From: an uncultured Paracoccaceae bacterium
GTDB taxonomy: Bacteria; Pseudomonadota; Alphaproteobacteria; Rhodobacterales; Rhodobacteraceae
DNA: 64,000 bases
Reading direction: 5' to 3'
NCBI GenBank assembly: GCA_947503935.1
Contig: CANNFR010000001.1
Coordinates: 1-64,000 of the forward strand
Position numbers and translations under genes: made by a program. Numbering within the stretch: position 1 is the stretch's first letter; each line of letters starts with the position of its first letter. The notes under the pieces are model-generated. The model was not told the DNA's origin. It did no database searches and was given only the letters and a program-made list of their open reading frames with translations. Below are positions 1-8,618 of this stretch, in pieces.

Positions 1-337
1 CGCTGAGAACCAATCCAGAACGCCAGAAGTGGAAAATCCCGCCGGTGCCCCGAAGATCCGCTAAACAGCCTTAGACCTTCACGCGGGCTGTAGTTTCCAC
101 ACAGCCTCGGCCCATAGCAGACGCTCGGTGCGGCATCGTGATGCTGCAATAGCAGCCCACAAAGCTGCCATTTGAAGAGTTGTGAGCTCGTTTAAACCAA
201 TCAGCCCGTCGACGAAGTCGACGGGCCCTCACCTCGAGCACTCCACAGTATACTTTGGAGGGCGGAGTAGAGTTACGAGTTTAGTTGGATCACGAGTACA
301 CAACCTTTAATTAGGGCGATAACAATTCCTTGAGAAC
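1..337. other. Leading stretch without a supported gene
   Basis: No convincing coding region is seen here. A short open frame ends at about position 64 and could be the last codons of a gene that starts outside the window, but nothing in it is recognisable. The only clear structure is a perfect hairpin at 204-226, listed separately. The A/T-rich part from 240 to 337 probably carries the promoter of the gene that follows. Confidence 0.5.
204..226. terminator. Perfect 10-bp hairpin, possible terminator
   Basis: GCCCGTCGAC and GTCGACGGGC are perfect complements around a GAA loop. No T-run follows on either strand, so a Rho-independent terminator is only one reading. A protein-binding palindrome or the 3' end of the gene lying upstream are alternatives. 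Confidence 0.4.
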
Positions 338-343
338 ATGGCA

Positions 344-949
344 ATGACCACAATTGCAGCCGGACTATCCATTGACTCAAGAGGTCCTTGCGCACTGTAC
401 ATCGCTTCCGACAGCCGCATCACATGGAATAGTCCGGTCAAACGGTGGGATGGGGTACAGAAATCCTTTGCATCCAATACAAGCCCAAACATTGCCTATT
501 GTTACCGGTGCCTGCGCAGCTTCAAGAACAAGTTCGAACACAGCCACCTCGACAGACACGTGGGAGCGGAACTAATCAGCTACCTCCTCACCGGAGCGCA
601 ACCTCAGTTCCACCCTGCAAGGATCAAGTCGTCGACAGAGTTGCTCGCCAACGACCTGCAACGTCAAAACGACGGGAGTTTGAATCTTCAAACATTTGTT
701 GAAGTCCCGACGAATAGCGGTGGTTCAATTGTCGCACCAATCCTGGTGGAAGACAACAATGGCGCAAAGCACGTAGTCGCCTTGTCCGGACCTCTTACGA
801 CGGACAATCCGGCAGACAAGGGCGTTGCCGAATATCGTTTGCAGGGTGGAGCGATCAAGGTGCTTGTTGAAAATGAACTATTGGTCAGAGCTCACCTTCC
901 GGAGGCCACACGCCGGACGCAGCAAAAGCTGCGAGGAGAGAAATTGTAG
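344..949 (+). pseudogene. Damaged gene of an uncharacterised 'IASDSRITW' family
   Basis: The first 45 residues (start MTTIAAGLSIDSRGP, then YIASDSRITW and a KRWDG segment) look like the start of a widespread but uncharacterised bacterial family whose members, as I recall them, begin in the same way. After about residue 48 the expected continuation is lost: the frame goes into a basic, Cys-containing stretch (AYCYRCLRSFKNKF) and then into an unrecognised C-terminal part rich in Val and Leu. I read this as an internal deletion or frameshift, giving 201 residues. ATG at 344 is preferred over ATG at 338 because relatives start with MTTI. The gene lies just outside the proposed island. No function is proposed. 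Confidence 0.45.
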
Positions 950-1187
950 GAGCACCAATCTGGTCGTCATAGAAGTCAGAAGCTCCGCATTGGCCAAATT
1001 AGTGTTTTTTCAACAATTGGGACGTCAAGAGAGCGTTTTTTGGGCTTGTCAGCGGAGGTGGATAGCCGCTCACGCCGTGACAAGCTGCCCAGTATTGTTT
1101 GTGTCGCTGCCTCTGAGTTCGGCAGGAAAGGAAAAGTTATGTCGTAAAGGAAAGACTAGCTGTCATTTGTCAACAGTTGAAAAATGT

Positions 1188-1235
1188 TGGTGAGCCCGTC
1201 GGGGTTCGAATCCGAGACCTACTGATTAAAAGTCA
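1188..1235. repeat. Left copy of the tRNA-Lys 48-bp direct repeat
   Basis: This copy runs from the encoded CCA end (TGG on this strand) through the T arm and variable loop to the anticodon loop of tRNA-Lys, then stops matching. The 5' half of the tRNA is absent, so it is not a functional tRNA gene. It matches 35101-35148 at 47 of 48 positions; the one difference is a C-to-T change in the T arm. It is best read as an attachment-site scar. Confidence 0.8.
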
Positions 1236-1499
1236 AGCGAAACCCTAATAAAATCAATGCTGTTTGGAAACCTAACTGTCGGCAAAAGCGGTCCGGAACC
1301 GCTGCCCACCCATCAAGCTCAACTGGCGCATCGATCCGATTGTGGGCGAGTATATGAGCAGATGACTGGAGAAAAGTTATGGAAGAGACGCGGGCGTTCC
1401 GCTACTTTCTGACCCATAAGCTGTTTTGCTGCCCTTTGCCTCATCGGAGCCATAGCCGTCGATGGCTATACTTTCGAACATCGAGGAGTACGCTGTCGC

Positions 1500-2094
1500 C
1501 TATGGGGCATCTCTGGCCAGCAAGATGCCAAGACGCCGATACCCGAACCGGCGACGCTCATTTGCCAGTTCACGCAGCCGCTTGCGCAGGGCATCATCGC
1601 CCTGATCCTGCTTTTGGTATTGGAAGACGGACCTATGAAGGTCAGCCAACTCGCACGCCCGACGCTCAGACAGGCCGTGCCGATCCATGACGTCCGATAC
1701 AGCCCGCCTCTTGACGTCAGGCGTTAGTAATTTCTCGTCGCATGATCCTTCAATGCCGAATTGTCGAGCATCGCATCTGCCAACATCCGCTTCAGCCGGT
1801 TGTTCTCATCCTCAAGCGCCCGCAGCTTCTTTGCGTCTGACACATTCATGCCGCCGAACTTGGCCTTATATTTATAAAAAGTGGCATCGCTGATCCCTTT
1901 GTTCGCTACAATCGATCCACTGGATCGATTGCCATACGCTCCAACTCCGGCACAGCTCCTGCGCTTTCACGCCAGCCTCGTATTCCTTGATCATCCCAAT
2001 GATCTGTTCGTCACTAAATCTGCGTTTCATAGTCCATCCTTTGATTGGACGGATTACTAACACCTCAGTGGCCTGATTTTAGGGGGCTGGGTCA
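1500..2094 (-). mobile_element. IS3-family insertion sequence remnant
   Basis: Minus-strand remnant with a terminal sequence of IS3 type at 2073-2094, reading TGACCCAGCCCCC inward. It carries an OrfA (1724-2030) starting MKRRFSDEQIIGMIKEYEAG and ending near MLADAMLDNSALKD. OrfA is interrupted near 1910-1932 by a short palindromic insert, GATCCACTGGATC or similar, that breaks the frame between ELCR and GISDATFYKYKAKFGG. The start of OrfB (KRRAVSDVMDRHGLSERRACEL) follows and is cut off after RRLGILLARDAP at about 1500. The rest of OrfB with the DDE catalytic residues and the other end are missing, so it cannot move by itself. Confidence 0.85.
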
Positions 2095-2165
2095 GAGCAA
2101 TACAACCACCGGCGCTACCACGAGAGCTTACAGAACCTTACTCCAGCCGATGTCTACTTCGGACG
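2095..2165 (+). pseudogene. C-terminal scrap of a second IS3-family transposase
   Basis: Directly beside the terminal repeat of the first IS, the plus strand encodes YNHRRYHESLQNLTPADVYF followed by GRGQ. This is the typical end of an IS3-family OrfB transposase: the last catalytic helix and the conserved LTPADVYFGR tail. Homology stops after about 25 residues; the frame stays open into the 3' end of the neighbouring catabolic gene. One IS apparently inserted into another, or both were trimmed by the same deletion that set the left edge of the catabolic operon. Confidence 0.75.
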
Positions 2166-2180
2166 CGGCCAGCTGTCGTG

Positions 2181-2948
2181 TTACGAACGGAAGCGCTTCA
2201 GCCATCGGAAGACCTCTTCCGTGGCACCTCTTGGTTTGTATTCGGCGCCGATGTAGCCTTTGTAGCCGAGCTCTTCGATGTGATCGATCAGCCAGCGATA
2301 ATCGATCTCGCCTGCATCGGGCTCGCCGCGGTCGGGAACGGCGGCGATTTGGATGTGGCCGATTTGGGGCAGCAGCCGCTTCAGTGAGGTCGCCAGGTCA
2401 CCTTGCATGATCTGCATGTGGTAGCAATCAAACATGATCTTCAGCTCGGGCCGGCCCAAGGCGTCGATGATGCGTTCGGCATGGTCGGTGCCCGAGAGGT
2501 GATAGCCGGGGACATCGCGAGTATTGATCGGTTCGATCAGGATGGTCAGACCATGCGGTGCGGCCAGGTCGCAGGCATGGTTCAGATTGTCGCGAAACTG
2601 GTCCTCAGCGGCACGATCGCCATCGGTGCGACCGGCCATCACATGAACGGCGCGGGTCTTGGTGGCGATGGCATAGTCGATGGCGCGCGCGATCTCGCTG
2701 CGGGCTTCAGCGGCGCGGTCAGGCAAAGCGGCCAGACCGAAATCGCCCGCTTCCCGGTCACCTGGCCAGGTATTCAGGCCCAGCATCGGCAGGCCGGTCT
2801 CATCAAGAGCCGCACGCAGGTCTGCAACCGGCGTATCATAGGGAAAGTGGCATTCGACCGCGTCAAAGCCGCCAGCCCTTGCCGCGCGCACGGCATCGGG
2901 CAAAGACAGATCGGTGTAGAGAAACCCCAGATTGGCAGAAAATCGCAT
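2181..2948 (-). CDS. otnI: 2-oxo-tetronate isomerase, hydroxypyruvate isomerase family
   Basis: A 255-residue TIM-barrel protein of the xylose-isomerase-like/Hyi family. It starts MRFSANLGFLYTDL and has the metal-site segments LIEPINTRDVPGY and FDCYHMQIMQGD, and a C-terminal GAEYKPRG. In the known tetronate pathway OtnI isomerises 2-oxo-tetronate to 3-oxo-tetronate. The assignment as OtnI rather than plain hydroxypyruvate isomerase rests on its neighbours otnC, otnK and ltnD. It is the last gene of the operon; its ATG overlaps the otnC stop (TGATG). A paralogue of the same family lies at 42744-43505. The IS scrap begins only a few bases beyond its stop. Confidence 0.85.
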   Translation of the reverse strand: MRFSANLGFLYTDLSLPDAVRAARAGGFDAVECHFPYDTPVADLRAALDETGLPMLGLNTWPGDREAGDFGLAALPDRAAEARSEIARAIDYAIATKTRAVHVMAGRTDGDRAAEDQFRDNLNHACDLAAPHGLTILIEPINTRDVPGYHLSGTDHAERIIDALGRPELKIMFDCYHMQIMQGDLATSLKRLLPQIGHIQIAAVPDRGEPDAGEIDYRWLIDHIEELGYKGYIGAEYKPRGATEEVFRWLKRFRS

Positions 2949-3592
2949 CAATCCCAGTCCAGCTTGAATTTACGAACGACCGCATCGATCTGACCCGCCG
3001 CAAGGGGCTTTGCGCCTGTACCCTGCAGAAGCAGGGTGAGTTTCGCGGTTTCCTCCAGTTCCTCCATGGCAAAGACCGCCGCTTCGAGGTCTTTTGAGGC
3101 CACGACCGGCCCGTGATTGGCCAAAAGCACCGCCGACCGGCGGCCCCCGAGGCCGCGCACCGCGTCGGCCATTGCCGGATCGCCGGGCACGAAGAACGGC
3201 AAAAGCGACACCTTGCCGACCCGCATCACGGCATAGGCCGTCAACTGCGGGATCGCGTTATCCGCATCGGTCTCGGGCAACATCGACAAGGCGACGGAAT
3301 GGGTGGAATGCAGGTGCACGACCGCCCCTGCGCCGCTGCGCGTCTCGTAGAAGGCCGAATGCAGCGGCATCTCCTTGGTCGGTGGATCGCCATCGACATG
3401 CCGACCGTCCGCGTCGAACCGCGACAATCGGCCAGGGTCGAGGCGGCCGAGGCTGACCCCGGTGGGTGTCACCAAAAGGCCGCCATCCCCGGTCCGGACC
3501 GACACATTGCCCGAGGCGCCGCCGGTCAGCCCCCGATCAAAAAGCGAGGCCGCCCAATAGCAGACATCCTCGCGCAGCTTGGTCTCGCTCAT
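2948..3592 (-). CDS. otnC: 3-oxo-tetronate 4-phosphate decarboxylase, class II aldolase family
   Basis: A 214-residue class II aldolase/adducin-family enzyme. Visible hallmarks are the phosphate-binding GGASGNVSVR near residue 25, the acidic residue in PTKEMPLHSAFYETR, the Zn-ligand pair in VVHLHSTHSVA and the later ANHGPVVA. OtnC converts 3-oxo-tetronate 4-phosphate to dihydroxyacetone phosphate and CO2 in the cytoplasm. The start codon overlaps the kinase stop by four bases (ATGA), which indicates coupled translation. The length is usual for the family. Class II aldolases are hard to tell apart by sequence, so the specific activity is inferred from the complete otn context. Confidence 0.88.
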   Translation of the reverse strand: MSETKLREDVCYWAASLFDRGLTGGASGNVSVRTGDGGLLVTPTGVSLGRLDPGRLSRFDADGRHVDGDPPTKEMPLHSAFYETRSGAGAVVHLHSTHSVALSMLPETDADNAIPQLTAYAVMRVGKVSLLPFFVPGDPAMADAVRGLGGRRSAVLLANHGPVVASKDLEAAVFAMEELEETAKLTLLLQGTGAKPLAAGQIDAVVRKFKLDWD

Positions 3593-4836
3593 ACGCCCTC
3601 CAATCTGGCCGCGGCTTTGGCGAAGAAGTCCGGCGCACCGAAATTGCCCGATTTCAGGGCCAGAACCAGGTCGGGCCCGGCGCGCATCGCCGGCACGCCC
3701 GGGTCAATCTCGGGGCCGATCTCAAGCCGGTCAAGGGACAGGCCCTCGACCACCGCGCCCGACGTCTCGCCGCCCGCCGTAATCAGCCGGGTGGCCCCGC
3801 CGGCAACCAGAAGGCGGGCCGTCTCGGCAAAAAGGCCCTCGATCGCGGTGGCGCTGGCCGCGAGTCCGTGGCGCGATTGAGCGGCGCGCACCACCGCGGG
3901 GTCGGCTGAGGTGTAGATCAGGGGCAGACCGTCCTGCGACAAGGCCCATTCCGCCAGATCACCCGCGGTTATCGCGCCCGACATCACGTCATCCGTAGCC
4001 AATTCGCGCGCGGGGTGCGTCTTGGCGTGCAGGGCCACCTGCGCCCGCGTCGCCTTTGAGCATGAGCCTGACAGGATCGCGGCCTTTCCGCTGTTGCCCG
4101 CCCAGGTACCGGCCGTGCCTGAAAGCAGACCGGCGCTGCGAAAGACACCCGGCAGGCCAAGCGCGATGCCCGAACCGCCGGTCAAAAGCGGCAATCCCTC
4201 GGCGGCACGGCCCAGCGTGACAAGGTCGGCATCGTGGATCGCATCGGCGACGATCAGGCGGTGCCCGGCGGCGTCGGCGGCCTGCATCGCCTGGCGCACG
4301 GCCTCGGGCCCCGCGGCGACGATGCCGCAAGGCACATGCCCGACACTTCCGCTGATCTGATGGCCAAGCCAGCGCCGGATATCGGGGTCGGTCATCGGGG
4401 TCAGAGGATGGTTCTCCATCCCGCTTTCGCTGAGCAGCCGGTCGCCCACGAAAAGATGCCCCTGATAGACCGACCGCCCGGTTGCGGGGAATGCGGGGCA
4501 GACCAGAACCTGGCGCGCCTCCAGCGCGTCGATCAGCGCCTCAGCCACGGTCCCGATATTGCCCTTTTCGGTCGAATCGAAGGTTGAGCAGTATTTGAAC
4601 AGAAACTGCCGACAGCCCTGCGCTTTCAGCCACTCCAACGCCTCAAGCGACAGGCGAACGGCCTCATCAGCGGGGATCGAGCGGGATTTGAGCGCGACGA
4701 TCCCCGCCTCCACCCCCGATGCAGCCGGGCCGTCCGGCACACCGACATATTGCACACAAGCCATGCCGCCCTTCGTCAGGGTGTTGCCCAGGTCCGACGA
4801 GCCCGTGAAATCATCGCCAATGCAACCGAGCAGCAT
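3589..4836 (-). CDS. otnK: 3-oxo-tetronate kinase, four-carbon acid sugar kinase family
   Basis: A 415-residue kinase of the former DUF1537 family. The N-terminal substrate domain begins MLLGCIGDDFTGSSDLGNTL with the conserved GDDFTG; the C-terminal nucleotide domain contains AILSGSCSKAT and TAGGETSGAVVEGL. OtnK phosphorylates 3-oxo-tetronate at C4 with ATP. The related 3-oxo-isoapionate kinases belong to the same family, which matters because the operon also carries an ApnL-like lactonase. The start directly abuts the ltnD stop. Tetronate is the best-supported substrate because otnC and otnI follow. Confidence 0.88.
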   Translation of the reverse strand: MLLGCIGDDFTGSSDLGNTLTKGGMACVQYVGVPDGPAASGVEAGIVALKSRSIPADEAVRLSLEALEWLKAQGCRQFLFKYCSTFDSTEKGNIGTVAEALIDALEARQVLVCPAFPATGRSVYQGHLFVGDRLLSESGMENHPLTPMTDPDIRRWLGHQISGSVGHVPCGIVAAGPEAVRQAMQAADAAGHRLIVADAIHDADLVTLGRAAEGLPLLTGGSGIALGLPGVFRSAGLLSGTAGTWAGNSGKAAILSGSCSKATRAQVALHAKTHPARELATDDVMSGAITAGDLAEWALSQDGLPLIYTSADPAVVRAAQSRHGLAASATAIEGLFAETARLLVAGGATRLITAGGETSGAVVEGLSLDRLEIGPEIDPGVPAMRAGPDLVLALKSGNFGAPDFFAKAAARLEGV

Positions 4837-5721
4837 CTATGATCCCTCCGGCACGTCTATGCCGCCCTGACGTGCGACGTATTTGGTGATGGCCGCGTCG
4901 TCCTCATCGCCAAGGCCGGCGGCCGAGGCGGCCCGAAACTGCTCCAGCGCCGTGGCGACGACCGGAAGAGGCAGACCGGCGGCGGCGGCGATATCGGTGA
5001 CGATGCCCAGATCCTTGCGCCAGATATCAACTTTCGAGCGTGGAATGTAATCGCCGTCAACCACATGCGGCGCCCGGTTCTCAAAAGCCCATGAGGTGCC
5101 CGCCGAGACCGAGATGACATCGACCACGCGGCGCAGATCAAGCCCTTGCGCCGCGGCAAAGGCCAGCGCTTCGCCCATCGCCGCGATGTGGGTGCCGGCC
5201 AGAAGCTGGTTCACCGCCTTCATGGCCGATCCGGCGCCGGCCGTGTCGCCCAGGCGGTGCACGATTTCAGCCATCGCCTTTAGAAGCGGGTCCGCGGCGT
5301 CAAACGCCTCGGGCGCGCCGGACGCCATGATCGACAGCCGCCCTTCGGCCGCCTTGAGGGCCCCGCCCGAGATTGGCGCATCGATGTAAAGAAGCCCCCG
5401 CGCCTGCGCCTCGGCGGCCATCTCGGCCGCAAAGGGCGGCGCAACTGTCGCGCAGGACAAGATCACGGCCCCCGAACGCGCCCGCCCGGCCAGCCCCTCT
5501 GGGCCAAACAGAACCGCGCGGGTCTGATCGGCATTCAGCACCACGCTGATAACCGCCTCCGCCGGCGGCGCATCGCCCTGCAAGCCATGGCCCCCCGCCT
5601 CTTGCAGCAGCGCGACCCGCGCGGCGTCGGGATCAGACCCATGCACCTCATGGCCCGCCCGCAGCAGCGACACGGCCATGCCCAGCCCCATCGAGCCAAG
5701 GCCCGCAAAGTAAACGATCAT
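4837..5721 (-). CDS. ltnD: L-threonate dehydrogenase-like 3-hydroxyisobutyrate dehydrogenase family enzyme
   Basis: A 294-residue beta-hydroxyacid dehydrogenase. The Rossmann motif is GLGSMG at the N-terminus; IDAPISGGALKAAEG is the substrate loop and SAMKAVNQLLAGTHIA holds the catalytic lysine. LtnD oxidises L-threonate to 2-oxo-threonate with NAD. The start at 5721 (MIVYFAGLGSMG) is chosen because a GGAGGA ribosome site overlaps the dctM stop just upstream; a longer frame to 5775 would run into dctM. Together with the DenD-like enzyme in the same operon it gives two entries into the OtnI/K/C route. Confidence 0.85.
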   Translation of the reverse strand: MIVYFAGLGSMGLGMAVSLLRAGHEVHGSDPDAARVALLQEAGGHGLQGDAPPAEAVISVVLNADQTRAVLFGPEGLAGRARSGAVILSCATVAPPFAAEMAAEAQARGLLYIDAPISGGALKAAEGRLSIMASGAPEAFDAADPLLKAMAEIVHRLGDTAGAGSAMKAVNQLLAGTHIAAMGEALAFAAAQGLDLRRVVDVISVSAGTSWAFENRAPHVVDGDYIPRSKVDIWRKDLGIVTDIAAAAGLPLPVVATALEQFRAASAAGLGDEDDAAITKYVARQGGIDVPEGS

Positions 5722-5725
5722 GGCG

Positions 5726-7006
5726 CTATCCTCCGAAGATGAAATTGACCGGGGCCAGGGTAATCGCCGGGACATAGGTGATGACCATCAGAGCCGCGAA
5801 AACCGTCAGCACGAACCAGACCAGCTGCGGGATGATCTTCTCGACCGGCAGGTTGGCCACCGCGCAGGCGGCGAAGAGGTTCACACCCAGGGGCGGCGTG
5901 ATCATCCCCAGGGCCAGGTTGACCACGATGATCAGCCCGAAATGGACCGGATCAACGCCATAGGTGATGGCGATCGGGGTCAGGATCGGCGCAAGCACCA
6001 AGATGGCGGCCGATGTTTCGATGAACATGCCCACGATCAGCAGAAGGAAATTCACCGCCAGAAGGAACGCCACCCGGCTTTCGAAAATCTCGCGGAACCA
6101 GGCGGCGATTTCATTGGGCAAACCAGACCGCGCGATGAGAAACGAGAAGAGCGCGGCGGCCGAGATGATGATCATGATGGCCGAGGTTGCGATGACGGTC
6201 TTCCTCAGGATCTCGGGCAGGTCGCGCAACTTCAACTCGCCGTAAAGGCCCATGCCGACAATCAGCGCGGCGGCCACGGCGGCGGCGCTGGCCTCGGTCG
6301 GAGTGAAGACGCCGGAATAGATGCCCCCAAGAATAACCACCGGCACCAGCAGCGCCGGAAGTGCGGCCAGAAACGCGGCACCCGGGCTGGCCCGATCGCG
6401 CCCGTCTTCCTTGCCGATGCCGCGCGTGCGGCAGATCGCCAGAACAAGCACCATCAGCGACCCCGCAACCACAAGGCCCGGGCCCAGCCCCGCGACGAAA
6501 AGCTGACCGACGGAGGTATCGGTGGCCACGCCATAGAGGATCAGCGGGATCGAGGGCGGGATCAGAACGCCCAACTCGGCCGACGACGCCTGGATCGAGG
6601 CGGCCAGCGGCTTGGGGTAATTGTGCCGCACCATCGCAGGGATCAAGATCGCCCCGATAGCGAACGTGGTCGCCACGGATGAGCCTGAGACGGACGCAAA
6701 CAGCATGCAGGTCAGCACGCAGGTACAGGCCAACCCGCCCTGCACGCCGCCGACCAGCGACTTGGCCAACTCGACCAGCCTGTGCGAGATGCCGCCTGCC
6801 GACATCAGGTTACCCGCCAGGATAAAAAGCGGGATCGCCATCAGCGGAAAGCTGTCGATTCCGGTGAACATGCGTTGCGCGACCAGAAGCAGCGGCAGAC
6901 GGCCATGCGCCTCGATCCCGATGACCGAGGCCAAACCGATCGCCACTGCGATCGGCACCCCCATCAGAAACAAAATGGCAAGCGACAGGCCAAGCGTGGC
7001 GTTCAT
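5726..7006 (-). CDS. dctM: TRAP transporter large permease subunit
   Basis: A 426-residue DctM-family membrane protein with about twelve hydrophobic segments, starting MNATLGLSLAILFLMGVPIAVAIG. Typical segments are GNLMSAGGISHRLVELA, ASVSGSSVATTFAIG and EASAAAVAAALIVG. It forms the Na+-driven channel of the TRAP system that takes up acid sugars delivered by DctP. The start is placed at 7006 because ATGA overlaps the dctQ stop; the open frame upstream lies inside dctQ. Given the operon, the substrates are probably threonate and/or erythronate. Confidence 0.92.
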   Translation of the reverse strand: MNATLGLSLAILFLMGVPIAVAIGLASVIGIEAHGRLPLLLVAQRMFTGIDSFPLMAIPLFILAGNLMSAGGISHRLVELAKSLVGGVQGGLACTCVLTCMLFASVSGSSVATTFAIGAILIPAMVRHNYPKPLAASIQASSAELGVLIPPSIPLILYGVATDTSVGQLFVAGLGPGLVVAGSLMVLVLAICRTRGIGKEDGRDRASPGAAFLAALPALLVPVVILGGIYSGVFTPTEASAAAVAAALIVGMGLYGELKLRDLPEILRKTVIATSAIMIIISAAALFSFLIARSGLPNEIAAWFREIFESRVAFLLAVNFLLLIVGMFIETSAAILVLAPILTPIAITYGVDPVHFGLIIVVNLALGMITPPLGVNLFAACAVANLPVEKIIPQLVWFVLTVFAALMVITYVPAITLAPVNFIFGG

Positions 7007-7512
7007 AGGGCATCCCCTTCCCTGTCGCGGGCGGCCTGCCAGTCGCCGCTTGCACCCCGCACCATCGCGGCCAGAATTGCGATCAGGATGAAGACCGAGC
7101 CCACAGGAAGCGCCGCATAGACCCAGGCAATCGACATCTCCAGCGCGGCCAGCCGCTGAGGAACGACCCGGAGTGTCATCAGCCAACCCTGCCAGAGCAG
7201 GATTGCAAAGAAGATGAGAGAGGCCGCATTTGCTGCCAGGAACAGCGTCAGACCTGCGCGCCTGGGCAGGGCGTTCTGGATCACGTCGACTGAAATCATC
7301 GCACCATGGCGGAACGCGACGGCCACCCCCAGAAACACCGACCAGATCATCGCCGACCGTGTGATGACCTCGGACCAGGTCGATGGCGCGCCAAAGACAA
7401 AGCGGGTCACCACCTGATAAAGGGCCAAGCCCGCCGCGATCAGCAAGAACAGGATCGACAGACGCAGCGCCAGCCCGGTCGTCATATCCTCAAAGCGCAG
7501 AAAGTACCGCAT
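7003..7512 (-). CDS. dctQ: TRAP transporter small permease subunit
   Basis: A 169-residue DctQ-family protein with four predicted membrane helices (LRLSILFLLIAAGLALYQVV, a central AMIWSVFLGVAVAFRHGAMI with the conserved FRHGAMISVD, a third near LFLAANAASLIFFAILL and a last one near residue 140). It pairs with DctM to form the membrane part of the transporter. It follows dctP after a strong hairpin (7541-7564) that probably sets a lower level than the binding protein. Confidence 0.9.
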   Translation of the reverse strand: MRYFLRFEDMTTGLALRLSILFLLIAAGLALYQVVTRFVFGAPSTWSEVITRSAMIWSVFLGVAVAFRHGAMISVDVIQNALPRRAGLTLFLAANAASLIFFAILLWQGWLMTLRVVPQRLAALEMSIAWVYAALPVGSVFILIAILAAMVRGASGDWQAARDREGDAL

Positions 7513-7540
7513 GGCGCGTTCCTCTGGTGATCGGGATGAC

Positions 7541-7564
7541 CGGCGCGGGAGGGTTCCCGCGCCG
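7541..7564 (-). promoter_or_regulatory. Intercistronic hairpin between dctP and dctQ
   Basis: CGGCGCGGGA and TCCCGCGCCG pair perfectly over 10 bp with a 4-base loop. It lies in the 64-bp gap after dctP. No T-run follows on the minus strand, so it more likely protects the dctP message from 3' decay or attenuates than terminates fully. This is a common arrangement where a binding protein must outnumber its permease. Confidence 0.7.
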
Positions 7565-7576
7565 ACCCGTGGCTAC

Positions 7577-8545
7577 TTATTCAACCGCCTGAATCCGCTC
7601 GACCAATTCGGGGCCGTACTGATCCGTGTAGACGGCATAGGCGGGTTGGGCGAGTTCGGCAAACGGCGCCTTGTCGATCTCGGTGATCACCTCCATCCCG
7701 TTTTCGCGCATAACGGCGACGCCTGCATCCTCAAGCCGGTTGACCTCGGCGCGGGTTGCCTCTGCCGATGCGACCGCCGCTTCGTAGAACCAGCCGCGTT
7801 GCTCGTCCGTCAACCCGTCGATCAGAACCGGCGAGGCCAGGATGACCGCCGGAGAATAGACATGACCGGTCAGCGACACATGGCCCTGCACCTCCCAGAA
7901 CTTCGACGCGGTGATGACGGTGACCGGGTTTTCCTGCCCGTCGACCACGCCCTGCTGCAAGGCGGTGAACAATTCAGGAAAGGCCATCGGCGTGGGGGCC
8001 GCCCCCATTTGGGAGAACGCTTCCATATGGACGCGGTTTTCCATCGTCCTCAGCTTGAGCCCATCCAGATCCGCCGGCGTGCGCACAGGCCGCTGCGAGT
8101 TCGTCACATGGCGAAAGCCGTTCTCGGACCAGGCCAGGCCAACCAGCTGATTTTCGTCGATCTTCGCCAAGAGCTCCTGCCCGATCTCGCCATCCAGAAC
8201 GGTGCGGGCATGGTCGTAATCACGGAACAAAAACGGCAGGTCCAGCGCATAGACCTCGGGCACGAAATTGCCCAAGGGGCCGGTTGAGGTGATCACCACG
8301 TCGAGAGAGCCGATCTGCAGCCCCTCGATCATGTCCCGCTCGCCGCCCAACTGGCCCGCGGCGGCCTGATCGCCTGTAAACGTGCCGCCCGACAGCTCTT
8401 CCACCTTGGCGATGAAGGCCTCGGCGCCGATACCGTAATGCGATTCCGGCGACAGCGTATGGCCGACGACGATCGATTGCTGCGCCTGTGCAAGGCCGGC
8501 GGCCAGGATCAGCGCGCCAGAAAGTGCAGTGATGGTATGTTTCAT
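7577..8545 (-). CDS. dctP: TRAP transporter substrate-binding protein
   Basis: A 322-residue periplasmic DctP-family protein. The signal peptide is MKHTITALSGALILAAGLAQA with cleavage before QQSIVVGHTL. The family segments LPFLFRDYDHARTVLDG, GLAWSENGFRHVTNSQRPV and LFTALQQGVVDGQENPV are present, including the Arg that binds the ligand carboxylate within LDGLKLRTMEN. The start at 8545 has a GGGAGG site seven bases upstream; a longer open frame to 8716 is not used. The ligand is inferred from the operon to be a four-carbon acid sugar. Confidence 0.92.
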   Translation of the reverse strand: MKHTITALSGALILAAGLAQAQQSIVVGHTLSPESHYGIGAEAFIAKVEELSGGTFTGDQAAAGQLGGERDMIEGLQIGSLDVVITSTGPLGNFVPEVYALDLPFLFRDYDHARTVLDGEIGQELLAKIDENQLVGLAWSENGFRHVTNSQRPVRTPADLDGLKLRTMENRVHMEAFSQMGAAPTPMAFPELFTALQQGVVDGQENPVTVITASKFWEVQGHVSLTGHVYSPAVILASPVLIDGLTDEQRGWFYEAAVASAEATRAEVNRLEDAGVAVMRENGMEVITEIDKAPFAELAQPAYAVYTDQYGPELVERIQAVE

Positions 8546-8582
8546 GTCTTTCCTCCCAAGGATTATATGTCTGTGATGGTGT

Positions 8583-8604
8583 CCCCCGTGCGTTCGCCCG
8601 GGGG
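8583..8604 (-). promoter_or_regulatory. Hairpin between denD and dctP
   Basis: CCCCCG at 8583 pairs with CGGGGG at 8599 around a 10-base loop, in the 73-bp gap between the DenD-like gene and dctP. It may limit read-through from the upstream half of the operon, or stabilise the dctP-dctQ-dctM message after processing. Confidence 0.45.
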
Positions 8605-8618
8605 TTTCTGGCGCCCCT

